A stretch of DNA of 8,053 nt from Firmicutes bacterium CAG:238 (GTDB taxonomy: Bacteria; Bacillota; Clostridia; Peptostreptococcales; Anaerovoracaceae), in assembly GCA_000435615.1 (NCBI GenBank), contig FR882007.1, positions 5,108 through 13,160 of the forward strand, in the 5' to 3' direction. Made by a program: the position numbers and the translations under genes. The notes under the pieces were generated by a model. That model did not search any database, was not told the origin of the DNA, and saw only the letters and a list, made by a program, of their open reading frames with translations. Shown here one piece after another: positions 1-5,761 of the stretch (its first letter is position 1; every line of letters starts with the position of its first letter).

Positions 1-236
1 GTTTTGTCAATATTGATTCCCATTTCACCGCCGAGTGCATCAATTTCTCTTACCAGGTGTCCTTTTCCGGTTCCTCCGATGGAAGGATTGCACGGCATCA
101 TTGCCACTGCTTCGAGGTTGATGGAAAACATCAGCGTTTTCATTCCCATTCTCGCCGAAGCAAGCGCGGCTTCACATCCGGCATGTCCTGCACCGACAAC
201 GATAACATCGTATTCACCCATTAAATTTCTTTCCAT
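1..236 (-). CDS. mnmG: MnmG (GidA), tRNA uridine-34 modification FAD enzyme, 5' part only
   Basis: MnmG works with MnmE to install the (carboxymethyl)aminomethyl group at C5 of wobble uridine 34 in a subset of tRNAs, using FAD and NADH in the cytoplasm. Only the first 78 or so residues are present; the gene runs off the left edge. The N-terminus contains the dinucleotide-binding Rossmann motif GAGHAGCEAA, followed by the family hallmark NLEAVAMMPCNPSIGG and then KGHLVREIDALGGEMG. I placed the start at the ATG at 236 because the 8 residues before Y-D-V match the usual family N-terminus. An in-frame ATG at 221 (MGEYDV) has a comparable weak GGAAAG ribosome site and is possible. It follows mnmE by 17 bases on the same strand, so the two are probably cotranscribed. 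Identity is very secure; the exact start is less so. Confidence 0.96.
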   Translation of the reverse strand, partial: MERNLMGEYDVIVVGAGHAGCEAALASARMGMKTLMFSINLEAVAMMPCNPSIGGTGKGHLVREIDALGGEMGINIDK

Positions 237-253
237 AATCTATCGTCTTTCTT

Positions 254-1627
254 TTATTTTCCTAAACAAAATCTTGCAAAAACTTCATTTATAATATCTT
301 CTTCCACTGCTTCACCGATGATTGCGCCGAGGCACTCATATGCCCTGCTTGCATCAATCTCAAGAAGTTCCAGCGGCTGACAGGCTTTTGCCATTTCAAT
401 CGCATCGGCAAGAGAGCTATCCGCTTCTTCAAGCAGATTTTTATGCCGTACATTGGTAACCATCATGCTGTCAGATTGTTTGACCTTGCCTCCGTATACC
501 AGATTCTCCACGACATTCTCGAGTTCCTCAATACCTTCTCCGTTTGCGACAGAGGCTTCAATAATGTAGGCCTTTGGCAAAAGTTTTTCTATTTCTGTCT
601 CGTCAAAGGCTTTCGGCAAATCGGTTTTATTTAAAATAACAATTGCTTTTTTCTCCCCTATATGACTTAAAATCGAAAAGTCTTCTTCGTCAAGCACCCT
701 GCTTCGATCCGCCATAAAGATAATCAAATCCGCATTGTTAAAAGCTTCTTTGCTCTTTTCAATTCCTATTTTTTCTATTATGTCTTCCGTATGCCTGATT
801 CCGGCAGTATCCGTCAGTTTTACCGGAATACCGCGAATCGTGAGCATTTCTTCGATCGTATCTCTGGTCGTTCCCGGAACGGAAGTTACGATTGCTCTCG
901 TTTCCTTAAGCAAAGCGTTCATCAATGACGATTTTCCGACATTGGGCTTTCCTATAATTGAAATCTTTAAACCCTCGCTCATAATTCGTCCGGTATTCGA
1001 TGTTTGCAGCATTTTCTCAACTTTCACACGAACGGAAGTTAAATCCGAAACCAGATTTTCAAAAGTCAGCTGCTCAATATCCTCATCAGGATAATCAATA
1101 TTTACGGTTATATTGACAAGGCTATTCATAAGTTCCGCACGGATCTTGCGAATTTCTTTTGAGAAATTTCCCTCAAGCTGGTTCAGCGCAACATCAAAAG
1201 ATTTGTCCGACTTGGCACGAATTAAATCAATCACGGCTTCCGCCTGTGACAAGTCAAGCCTTCCATTTAAAAAAGCGCGTTTTGTGAATTCTCCCGATTC
1301 TGCAATGCGAGCACCGTTTTTTAAAACAAGTGATAAAATTTTGCGAAGGGAAACCATGCTGCCGTGGCACTGAATTTCCACAACATCTTCCGCTGTATAA
1401 GAATAGGGCGCTTTAAAATAAACCGCCATCACTTCATCTATGAGCTCTCCGCTGAAATTATTGCGTACAAAACCATAGTGCATCATCCGAGGCACTAAAT
1501 CTTTTTCACTGTTTTTTTTCAAAAAAATCTTTTCGAGAATTTCTTTTGATTTTTCTCCGCTGATTCGAACGACTCCGATTCCTCCCTCGCCGGGTGCGGT
1601 CGCAATCGCAGCAATTGTATCTTCCAT
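254..1627 (-). CDS. mnmE: MnmE (TrmE), tRNA modification GTPase
   Basis: MnmE is the potassium-activated GTPase partner of MnmG in wobble-uridine modification. At 457 residues it has normal length and all family parts. An N-terminal folate-binding domain (about 1-118) starts MEDTIAAIATAPGEGGIGVVRISG. A helical domain surrounds an inserted G domain (about 218-375). The G motifs are GKPNVGKS (226-233, P-loop), TTRD (253-256, K-loop/switch I), DTAG (273-276) and NKTD (333-336). The chain ends in the family-specific C-L-G-K (454-457), whose Cys is needed for the modification. The ATG start is preceded by GGCGGAAAG about nine bases upstream, whose first bases belong to a hairpin stem (1643-1667). 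A strong terminator separates it from jag, so its supply of transcript is either readthrough or a promoter I cannot see. Confidence 0.98.
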   Translation of the reverse strand: MEDTIAAIATAPGEGGIGVVRISGEKSKEILEKIFLKKNSEKDLVPRMMHYGFVRNNFSGELIDEVMAVYFKAPYSYTAEDVVEIQCHGSMVSLRKILSLVLKNGARIAESGEFTKRAFLNGRLDLSQAEAVIDLIRAKSDKSFDVALNQLEGNFSKEIRKIRAELMNSLVNITVNIDYPDEDIEQLTFENLVSDLTSVRVKVEKMLQTSNTGRIMSEGLKISIIGKPNVGKSSLMNALLKETRAIVTSVPGTTRDTIEEMLTIRGIPVKLTDTAGIRHTEDIIEKIGIEKSKEAFNNADLIIFMADRSRVLDEEDFSILSHIGEKKAIVILNKTDLPKAFDETEIEKLLPKAYIIEASVANGEGIEELENVVENLVYGGKVKQSDSMMVTNVRHKNLLEEADSSLADAIEMAKACQPLELLEIDASRAYECLGAIIGEAVEEDIINEVFARFCLGK

Positions 1628-1642
1628 ATTCTTTTGCTTTCC

Positions 1643-1667
1643 GCCGGCACATTTTTCTATTGCCGGC
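1643..1667 (-). promoter_or_regulatory. GC-rich hairpin abutting the mnmE ribosome-binding site
   Basis: GCCGGCA at 1643-1649 and TGCCGGC at 1661-1667 are perfect inverted repeats separated by 11 bases. In the mnmE leader they would form a 7-bp stem, very GC-rich for this AT-rich intergenic region. The proximal arm ends in the GGC that begins the presumed ribosome site GGCGGAAAG, so folding could partly shield initiation. No T-run follows on either strand, so it does not look like a terminator. Its function is inferred, not shown. Confidence 0.5.
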
Positions 1668-1677
1668 CTTCTAAACT

Positions 1678-1706
1678 AAAAAGTAAGCCCGTTTAAAAAA
1701 CGGGCT
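1678..1706 (-). terminator. Rho-independent terminator after jag
   Basis: AGCCCGTTT (1686-1694) and AAACGGGCT (1698-1706) form a 9-bp stem with a 3-base loop. Read on the minus strand the stem is followed, after TAC, by five T's (1682-1678). It begins 7 bases past the jag stop codon, so it should end the rpmH-to-jag transcript. There is no T-run on the plus-strand side, so it works in one direction. mnmE lies about 50 bases further on. Confidence 0.85.
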
Positions 1707-1712
1707 ACAAAA

Positions 1713-2531
1713 CTACTTCAATTCAATTATAACCCTTCTGTATGGATCTTGACCTTCACTTCTGGTTGTAACCCGAGGATGGTTTTGAAGAGTTGCATGA
1801 ATAACCTTTCTTTCGTAAGGATTCATAGGCTCAAGTCTGACACTCTTTTTGGTTCTTGTAACCTTGTTTGCCAGTCTGACTGCAAGCAATTCAAGAGTTT
1901 TCTCTCTCTTTGCTCTGTAATTTTCCGCATCTACAACGACTCTTGTATATGCATTCTGTTCTTTATTAACGACAAGGCTTGTCAGATACTGAATCGCATC
2001 CAAAGTCTGTCCCCTCTTACCGATGATCGTTCCGGAATCTTTTCCCTGAATATCAACATAGAGAACATCTTTACCTTCCTTCGCCGTTATATCAAGTTCC
2101 AGTCCCATTTCCTTGGTAACTTCTTCAAGGAATCTAAGTGCTGCATGGTCTTCACACGGAGTGAGATTTTCCTCAGGTTCCTTGGAAATCACAGGTTTAA
2201 CACTTTCGATATCGAACTTAGGGGCTGTTCTTTCTTTTTTATTTCTTGATGCTTCCTTTTTCGGAGCTTTTTCTCTTTCCGGTTTTGCCTTTTCGGCTCT
2301 TGCTTCCTGCTTCACAGGTGCAGCCGGTTTTTCCTGCTTCTTTTCTTCTTTTGCAGGAGCCTTTTTCTTTTCGACTCTCACTTTTGCGAGTTTTGAGCCG
2401 ATACCGAAAAATCCACGAGAAGATTCTTCCAAAACAGTAACATCAACTTCATCTCTGGTAAGATTCAGATCCAAAAGCGCCAGTCTAACGGCCTCTTCTA
2501 CATCTGTTCCATACTTTTCAGAAAAATCCAT
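1713..2531 (-). CDS. jag: Jag/KhpB (EloR-like) RNA-binding protein, Jag_N-KH-R3H
   Basis: Jag/KhpB is a cytoplasmic RNA-binding protein. In streptococci and lactobacilli the family, with its partner KhpA, affects cell elongation and division. With the ATG at 2531 the protein has 272 residues. The Jag_N domain (about 1-55) contains VLEESSRGFFGIGSKLAKVRV. It is followed by a low-complexity Lys/Glu/Ala-rich linker (about 56-105). The KH domain (about 129-195) has the RNA-binding GKRG loop at 171-174 within IIGKRGQTLDAIQYL. The R3H domain (about 200-272) has R241 and H245 in ERKVIH. A longer reading from TTG at 2549 is rejected because its first codons are the Shine-Dalgarno GGAGG. It begins 22 bases after yidC, the usual partner order, and is followed by a terminator. 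Confidence 0.97.
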   Translation of the reverse strand: MDFSEKYGTDVEEAVRLALLDLNLTRDEVDVTVLEESSRGFFGIGSKLAKVRVEKKKAPAKEEKKQEKPAAPVKQEARAEKAKPEREKAPKKEASRNKKERTAPKFDIESVKPVISKEPEENLTPCEDHAALRFLEEVTKEMGLELDITAKEGKDVLYVDIQGKDSGTIIGKRGQTLDAIQYLTSLVVNKEQNAYTRVVVDAENYRAKREKTLELLAVRLANKVTRTKKSVRLEPMNPYERKVIHATLQNHPRVTTRSEGQDPYRRVIIELK

Positions 2532-2542
2532 ATTTATTTTTT

Positions 2543-2547
2543 CCTCC
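2543..2547 (-). promoter_or_regulatory. Shine-Dalgarno of jag (decides the start)
   Basis: GGAGG on the minus strand lies 11 bases before the ATG at 2531. A TTG at 2549 is in frame, but its codons contain this very site, so the ATG is the likely start. Confidence 0.85.
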
Positions 2548-2553
2548 AATGTT

Positions 2554-3273
2554 TTATGCTTTTGCTCTTCTCTTTCTGTTTTTCGCTTCTCTGGCTTCTC
2601 TTTCTTCTCTCTGTTTCTTTCTCCACGAATTAAATCTCATATTATAGAAGATTTGGATTACCTGGCTGCCGAACCAGTAAACAGCAAGACCTGCAGGATA
2701 GCTTCTTGCCATCCAAAGAATCATGATAGGGAAAAAGTACTTCATGATTTTGGTCATAAATGCCGTCTGCTGAGCAGCACCGCCTGTATTCATTGTGGAC
2801 TGAGACATTGAGAAAGAAATAAATGTAGCAACAGCTGCAGCGATCGGAAGAATCCACTTATCCGGCTGTGCTAAGTCCTTAATCCATAAAAAGCTTTCGT
2901 GTGTAGCGAAAATCATGTCACTTGATGTTATGTATTGCATCGGGTTTCTCAATAAAGCGAAAAGACCCATGATAACAACCATCTGTACGATCATAGGAAG
3001 GCATCCGCCGTACATGCTTGCACCTTCACTCTTGTAAAGCTCATTGAGTTTTTCGTTCATAAGAGCTTTATCTTTCGCATACTTTTGCTGAATTTCCTGT
3101 ATTTTCGGCTGGAATTCAGACATTCTCATAGTAGATTTCGTCTGCTTGGCATATACAGGATAGAGACACAGCTTTACTACGACAGTTAAAATTACAATCG
3201 CAATTCCGTAATCGCCTATCACATCATACAGCCATGTAAGCAAAAAACTTAATGGTTTTGCTATTAGTCCCAT
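2554..3273 (-). CDS. yidC: YidC/Oxa1-family membrane protein insertase
   Basis: YidC inserts and folds membrane proteins, alone or with SecYEG. With the ATG at 3273 it has 239 residues, typical of the short Gram-positive/clostridial form. Five hydrophobic segments are visible, roughly at 22-40, 90-108, 138-157, 178-190 and 193-211. Between the first two is the cytoplasmic helical hairpin (KQTKSTMRMSEFQPKIQEI, about 43-61). GGCLPMIVQM at the second segment is a family hallmark. The tail (about 217-239) is strongly basic, as in homologues that bind ribosomes. There is no lipobox or cleavable signal near the N-terminus, unlike Bacillus SpoIIIJ. The position of the conserved groove arginine in the first core segment holds Lys34 (VVVKLCLYP). 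It sits between yidD and jag in the usual order. A TTG at 3276 lies too close to GGAGG to be the start. Confidence 0.97.
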   Translation of the reverse strand: MGLIAKPLSFLLTWLYDVIGDYGIAIVILTVVVKLCLYPVYAKQTKSTMRMSEFQPKIQEIQQKYAKDKALMNEKLNELYKSEGASMYGGCLPMIVQMVVIMGLFALLRNPMQYITSSDMIFATHESFLWIKDLAQPDKWILPIAAAVATFISFSMSQSTMNTGGAAQQTAFMTKIMKYFFPIMILWMARSYPAGLAVYWFGSQVIQIFYNMRFNSWRKKQREEREAREAKNRKRRAKA

Positions 3274-3279
3274 CAATTT

Positions 3280-3284
3280 CCTCC
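3280..3284 (-). promoter_or_regulatory. Shine-Dalgarno of yidC (decides the start)
   Basis: GGAGG on the minus strand lies 6 bases before ATG (3273) but only 3 before the in-frame TTG (3276). This favours the ATG. It directly follows the yidD stop codon (3288-3286), with one base between. Confidence 0.85.
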
Positions 3285-3285
3285 A

Positions 3286-3516
3286 TTATTTTAAAGGGTC
3301 ATATCCTCCCTCATGCCAAGGGTGACACTTTAAAATTCTCTTAATACCTAAATAACTACCTTTAAATACTCCGTATTTTTCAAGCGCCTGTATGAAATAT
3401 GTGGAGCAGGTAGGATAAAACCGGCATGTAGACGGAAATAAAGGTGAAATAAATCTCTGATAAAATCTGATCATCAGAATCATTATCTTTTTAAAAAAAT
3501 TACCTATAAATTTCAT
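3286..3516 (-). CDS. yidD: YidD, membrane protein insertion efficiency factor
   Basis: YidD is a small membrane-associated protein that helps YidC-dependent insertion. Its 76 residues are a typical length. An amphipathic/hydrophobic N-terminus (about 1-25, with KKIMILMIRFYQRFISPLF) precedes the family signature CRFYPTCSTYFIQALEKYG, with Cys31 and Cys37. The conserved C-terminal part is KCHPWHEGGYDP, with Cys64. The start ATG overlaps the TGA stop of rnpA in an ATGA arrangement (3516-3513), so the two are probably translationally coupled. The yidC Shine-Dalgarno begins one base after the yidD stop, so rnpA, yidD and yidC form a tight block. Confidence 0.97.
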   Translation of the reverse strand: MKFIGNFFKKIMILMIRFYQRFISPLFPSTCRFYPTCSTYFIQALEKYGVFKGSYLGIKRILKCHPWHEGGYDPLK

Positions 3517-3854
3517 TTATCTTTCAGTACTCCGGTTTTCTTAAAAGCGGACTTGAGAGATTTTTCAACATCCGCACATTTTCTGCCTGAAATAGTGTTC
3601 CTTGCTATAATTATGAAATCATATCCTTGAGGAAGTTCTCCGTAAAATGTCCGATACGCTTCCTTCATCAGGCGTCTGGCACGATTTCTTTTCACACTGT
3701 TTCCGACTTTCTTGCTTGCTAAAAACCCTGTTCGATTGTAAGGCAAATGATTCGGTCTGAAGAACAGAACCACATACCGTTCACCTACTGATTTTCCTCT
3801 GTTATATATGGAGGAAAAATCACTTTTTTTTCTTAAAACATTTTTTTTCAGCAT
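3513..3854 (-). CDS. rnpA: RNase P protein component
   Basis: RnpA is the protein subunit of ribonuclease P. It binds the catalytic RNA and the 5' leader of pre-tRNAs in the cytoplasm. The protein has 113 residues, a normal length. It starts MLKKNVLRKKSDFSSIYNRGKS, the usual N-terminal pattern. It carries the basic RNR motif GNSVKRNRARRLMKEAYR (51-68), followed by GYDFIIIAR. The ATG start lacks an obvious strong Shine-Dalgarno (upstream reads GGTTTAGTAAA), so translation may depend partly on the rpmH ribosome traffic 28 bases upstream. It overlaps yidD by 4 bases. Placement directly after rpmH is nearly universal in bacteria and supports the call. Confidence 0.98.
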   Translation of the reverse strand: MLKKNVLRKKSDFSSIYNRGKSVGERYVVLFFRPNHLPYNRTGFLASKKVGNSVKRNRARRLMKEAYRTFYGELPQGYDFIIIARNTISGRKCADVEKSLKSAFKKTGVLKDK

Positions 3855-3882
3855 TTTACTAAACCATTCGGCTTTTTTGAGA

Positions 3883-4017
3883 TTATGCAGTTAATTTCTT
3901 TCTGCCTCTAGCTCTTCTTCTTTTTAAAACGTTTCTGCCGTTCTTTGTTGACATTCTCTTTCTGAAACCATGTTCTTTCATTCTTTGTCTTTTCTTTGGT
4001 TGATATGTCTGTTTCAT
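3883..4017 (-). CDS. rpmH: 50S ribosomal protein L34
   Basis: L34 is a very small, highly basic protein of the large ribosomal subunit. The 44 codons translate to MKQTYQPKKRQRMKEHGFRK and continue with RMSTKNGRNVLKRRRARGRK before ending KLTA, matching the family over its full length. A strong AAGGAG ribosome site (4030-4025) lies 7 bases before the ATG. It is the first gene of the leftward operon and sits about 60 bases downstream of a consensus promoter (4084-4112). rpmH followed by rnpA, divergent from dnaA, is the classic arrangement at bacterial origins. Confidence 0.99.
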   Translation of the reverse strand: MKQTYQPKKRQRMKEHGFRKRMSTKNGRNVLKRRRARGRKKLTA

Positions 4018-4083
4018 TACTAGACTCCTTTCTGAATTTTATTTCGTGCGAATCTAAATTCCAATACGCACATATGCCTAAAT

Positions 4084-4112
4084 ATTATACTTTATTCATA
4101 TTGCAATGTCAA
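4084..4112 (-). promoter_or_regulatory. Sigma-A promoter of the rpmH operon
   Basis: On the minus strand, TTGACA (4112-4107) and TATAAT (4089-4084) are separated by exactly 17 bases; both hexamers match consensus perfectly. Transcription should begin near 4077, giving a leader of about 60 bases before rpmH. The leader contains a weak inverted repeat (GTGCG/CGCAC, 4046-4050 and 4067-4071). The -35 lies about 38 bp from the nearest DnaA box. Confidence 0.9.
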
Positions 4113-4149
4113 TCAAATGTTAAATTTATATTTTTAATCTCATTCAAAA

Positions 4150-4158
4150 TTATCCACA
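4150..4158 (+). promoter_or_regulatory. DnaA box (perfect, TTATCCACA)
   Basis: Exact match to the TTATNCACA consensus. First of four sites spaced 12-13 bp start to start. Confidence 0.92.
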
Positions 4159-4162
4159 AAAG

Positions 4163-4171
4163 TTATTCATA
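4163..4171 (+). promoter_or_regulatory. Imperfect DnaA box (TTATTCATA)
   Basis: One mismatch to TTATNCACA, at position 8 (C to T). It keeps the orientation and spacing of the two perfect boxes that flank it. Confidence 0.6.
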
Positions 4172-4174
4172 AAA

Positions 4175-4183
4175 TTATCCACA
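4175..4183 (+). promoter_or_regulatory. DnaA box (perfect, TTATCCACA)
   Basis: Exact consensus match, same orientation as the box at 4150, 25 bp downstream of it. Confidence 0.92.
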
Positions 4184-4186
4184 CTA

Positions 4187-4195
4187 TATGGATAA
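4187..4195 (-). promoter_or_regulatory. Imperfect DnaA box (TTATCCATA)
   Basis: Read on the minus strand, one mismatch at position 8 (C to T). It closes the row of four sites and faces the others. Confidence 0.6.
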
Positions 4196-4234
4196 CTTTT
4201 CGACAAATTATTTTTTTTATTTGCCAATTCGGTC

Positions 4235-4263
4235 TTGCCTATGCATAACTTTTTATATAAAAT
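4235..4263 (+). promoter_or_regulatory. Probable dnaA promoter
   Basis: TTGCCT (4235-4240; 4 of 6 matches to TTGACA) is followed after 17 bases by TAAAAT (4258-4263; 5 of 6 to TATAAT). Transcription would start near 4270, about 36 bases before the GTG start. The overlapping TATAAA at 4256 is an alternative -10 with shorter spacing. It is the best candidate in the gap but not a strong match. Confidence 0.45.
4240..4248 (-). promoter_or_regulatory. Imperfect DnaA box (TTATGCATA) in the dnaA promoter region
   Basis: Read on the minus strand, one mismatch at position 8. It lies between the proposed -35 and -10 of dnaA, where bound DnaA would block transcription; autorepression is an inference. 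Confidence 0.45.
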
Positions 4264-4305
4264 AGAATGGAGTAAGAACGGACAATAAATTAAGAAGGTG
4301 TAAAA

Positions 4306-5673
4306 GTGGAAAATTACGAAAAAATTTGGTCAGAGGTTCTGGAAATTATCAAAGAAAACACCACCCCTATCAGTTTTGACACATGGTTTAAAGAACCTTT
4401 GAGTATCAATAAAATAGATAATGAGCTGAATATCGTATATCTTCAGGTTAACTCTCAGAGAGGCAACGATTTCATCATCAGCATATTAAAAAACAGATAT
4501 ATTTCCTATCTTCAGTTTGCATTTAAAAGCGTACTGAAGGATGAATATCGGGTTGTCCTAAAATCCTCAGATGAATATGATAAACCTGTGGATAATTCTA
4601 TAAGCACACAAAAAACAAAAGTTAATAAAAAAATTTTGGATAAGCAAAAACTCTTCAATCCGAAGTTTAATTTTGATAATTTTGTGGTTGGAAGCAGTAA
4701 TAAGCTGGCACATGCAGCGGCACTTGCGGTTGCGGAATCTCCTTCCGAAACTTATAACCCTCTTTTTATATATGGGGGCTCCGGACTGGGAAAAACACAT
4801 CTGATGCACGCGATCGGAATATACCTTCTCGAGCATAATCCATCACTTAATGTCCTTTATGTTTCTTCCGAAATGTTCACCAATGAGCTTATAAAAGCCA
4901 TTGCCGAACAAAAAATGAACGAATTTAAAATGAAATACAGAAAAGTAGATGTACTTTTAGTTGACGATATTCAGTTCTTAGAGGGAAAGGAAAATACACA
5001 GGAAGAATTTTTCCATACATTCAACACTTTGTACGACCTCAATAAACAGATTATTATTTCAGGTGATCGTGCACCGAATAAACTCATAAATTTAGACGAA
5101 CGGCTTCGTTCAAGGTTTCAATGGAATTTGCTTGCGGATATTCAGCCGCCCGATTATGAAACCAGAGTTGCCATTCTCATGAAAAAAGCTGAAAATCTCG
5201 GGATTGAAGTCGACGATGACCTTTATGAAGTCGTGTGTCTCATTGCAGAAAAAATTAAGGATAATATCAGAGAGCTTGAAGGCGCATTTACAAGAAGTGT
5301 TTCTTTTTCACACCTTTTAAAAGAAAAACTCGACAAAAATTTTGTAAAAAGAACACTAAAGGATATTATGAACACCGGTGAAATCACGATAACACCCGAA
5401 AAGATAAAAAAATTCGTTTGTAAGCAGTATGGAATAAAACTTAATGAAATAGAATCTTCCAAAAAAACAAACAATATTGCTTTTCCGAGACAGGTTGCAA
5501 TGTACCTCATGCGTGACATGACCGATATGTCGCTCCCAAAAATCGGTGAATATTTCGGGGGAAGGCATTATACAACCGTAATGTATGCCTGTGAAAAGAT
5601 AGAAGATGAAATTAAACGAGACCCATCATTTGACAATCTTATCCGGGAATTAAAAGAAAAAATAAAAGACTGA
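4306..5673 (+). CDS. dnaA: DnaA, chromosomal replication initiator ATPase
   Basis: DnaA binds DnaA boxes, forms an ATP-dependent filament on the origin and unwinds it. The protein has 455 residues, a normal length. Domain I (about 1-80) starts MENYEKIWSEVLEIIKENTT. Domain II is a short polar linker (about 86-113). The AAA+ domain III (about 114-335) has Walker A GGSGLGKT (157-164), Walker B LLVDD (217-221), sensor-I ISGDR (251-255), the arginine-finger segment LDERLRSRF (263-271) and sensor-II DNIRELEGAF (319-328). Domain IV (about 350-455) has IAFPRQVAMYL (391-401) and the DnaA signature near 418-425. The signature reads GGRHYTTV; the family norm is GGRDHTTV, so two DNA-contacting residues are changed. 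The start is GTG, with AAGGTG (4295-4300) 5 bases upstream. dnaN follows after 168 bases of origin DNA. Confidence 0.98.
   Translation: MENYEKIWSEVLEIIKENTTPISFDTWFKEPLSINKIDNELNIVYLQVNSQRGNDFIISILKNRYISYLQFAFKSVLKDEYRVVLKSSDEYDKPVDNSISTQKTKVNKKILDKQKLFNPKFNFDNFVVGSSNKLAHAAALAVAESPSETYNPLFIYGGSGLGKTHLMHAIGIYLLEHNPSLNVLYVSSEMFTNELIKAIAEQKMNEFKMKYRKVDVLLVDDIQFLEGKENTQEEFFHTFNTLYDLNKQIIISGDRAPNKLINLDERLRSRFQWNLLADIQPPDYETRVAILMKKAENLGIEVDDDLYEVVCLIAEKIKDNIRELEGAFTRSVSFSHLLKEKLDKNFVKRTLKDIMNTGEITITPEKIKKFVCKQYGIKLNEIESSKKTNNIAFPRQVAMYLMRDMTDMSLPKIGEYFGGRHYTTVMYACEKIEDEIKRDPSFDNLIRELKEKIKD
4587..4595 (-). promoter_or_regulatory. Perfect DnaA box inside the dnaA coding sequence
   Basis: TGTGGATAA on the plus strand (TTATCCACA on the minus) overlaps codons for P-V-D-N at about residues 95-98, in the poorly conserved domain II linker. 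It lies about 280 bp downstream of the dnaA start. It matches consensus exactly; whether DnaA uses it is inference. Confidence 0.65.
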
Positions 5674-5678
5674 CAGCT

Positions 5679-5687
5679 TGTGAATAA
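5679..5687 (-). promoter_or_regulatory. DnaA box (TTATTCACA)
   Basis: TGTGAATAA on the plus strand is an exact match to TTATNCACA on the minus strand. It begins 6 bases after the dnaA stop codon. Confidence 0.8.
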
Positions 5688-5707
5688 AAGAGGATAATTT
5701 TTAAAAC

Positions 5708-5716
5708 TTATCCATA
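5708..5716 (+). promoter_or_regulatory. Imperfect DnaA box (TTATCCATA)
   Basis: One mismatch to consensus, again C to T at position 8. It lies between the two perfect boxes of the dnaA-dnaN gap. Confidence 0.55.
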
Positions 5717-5761
5717 GTTTTCAGACAATAAATTTCGGTGAATTTTTAACGGTTTCAGGGG

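Larger units (their letters stand above)
4018..4305. other. rpmH-dnaA intergenic region: upstream half of the bipartite oriC
   Basis: This 288-base, very AT-rich gap separates the divergent leftward and rightward operons. From left to right it holds the rpmH ribosome site and leader, the rpmH promoter, an A/T-rich spacer (about 4113-4149), four DnaA-box-like sites at 4150-4195, another A/T run (4206-4220), a fifth site at 4240-4248, a probable dnaA promoter and the dnaA ribosome site. No open frame or structured RNA was recognised. In Bacillus the equivalent cluster is needed for origin function, and it also lets DnaA control its own promoter. Confidence 0.9.

Noticed and set aside
735..1373. 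Two open frames on the plus strand across mnmE
   Set aside because: They are opposite-strand shadows of the mnmE GTPase and helical regions, with no recognisable domains.
1726..1731. TATAAT on the minus strand near the end of jag as an mnmE promoter
   Set aside because: There is no -35 at 16-18 bp and no extended -10; the bases are needed to code V-I-I-E. A start here would also run straight into the terminator.
2240..2400. Pyrimidine-rich plus strand (purine-rich minus) as a possible triplex or regulatory tract
   Set aside because: It is explained by the Lys/Glu/Ala linker codons of Jag.
2532..2549. Longer jag starting at TTG 2549
   Set aside because: The extra codons contain the GGAGG ribosome site that serves the ATG at 2531.
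2113..2811. Long open frame (232 codons) on the plus strand
   Set aside because: It is antisense to jag and the 3' end of yidC and Ser/Phe-rich because it mirrors their Lys/Glu-rich codons. It has no family resemblance and no convincing ribosome site.
3274..3276. yidC starting at TTG 3276
   Set aside because: Only 3 bases from GGAGG; the next codon is ATG at a proper 6-base distance.
4046..4071. GTGCG/CGCAC inverted repeat in the rpmH leader
   Set aside because: A 5-bp stem with a 16-base loop is too weak to call a regulatory structure.
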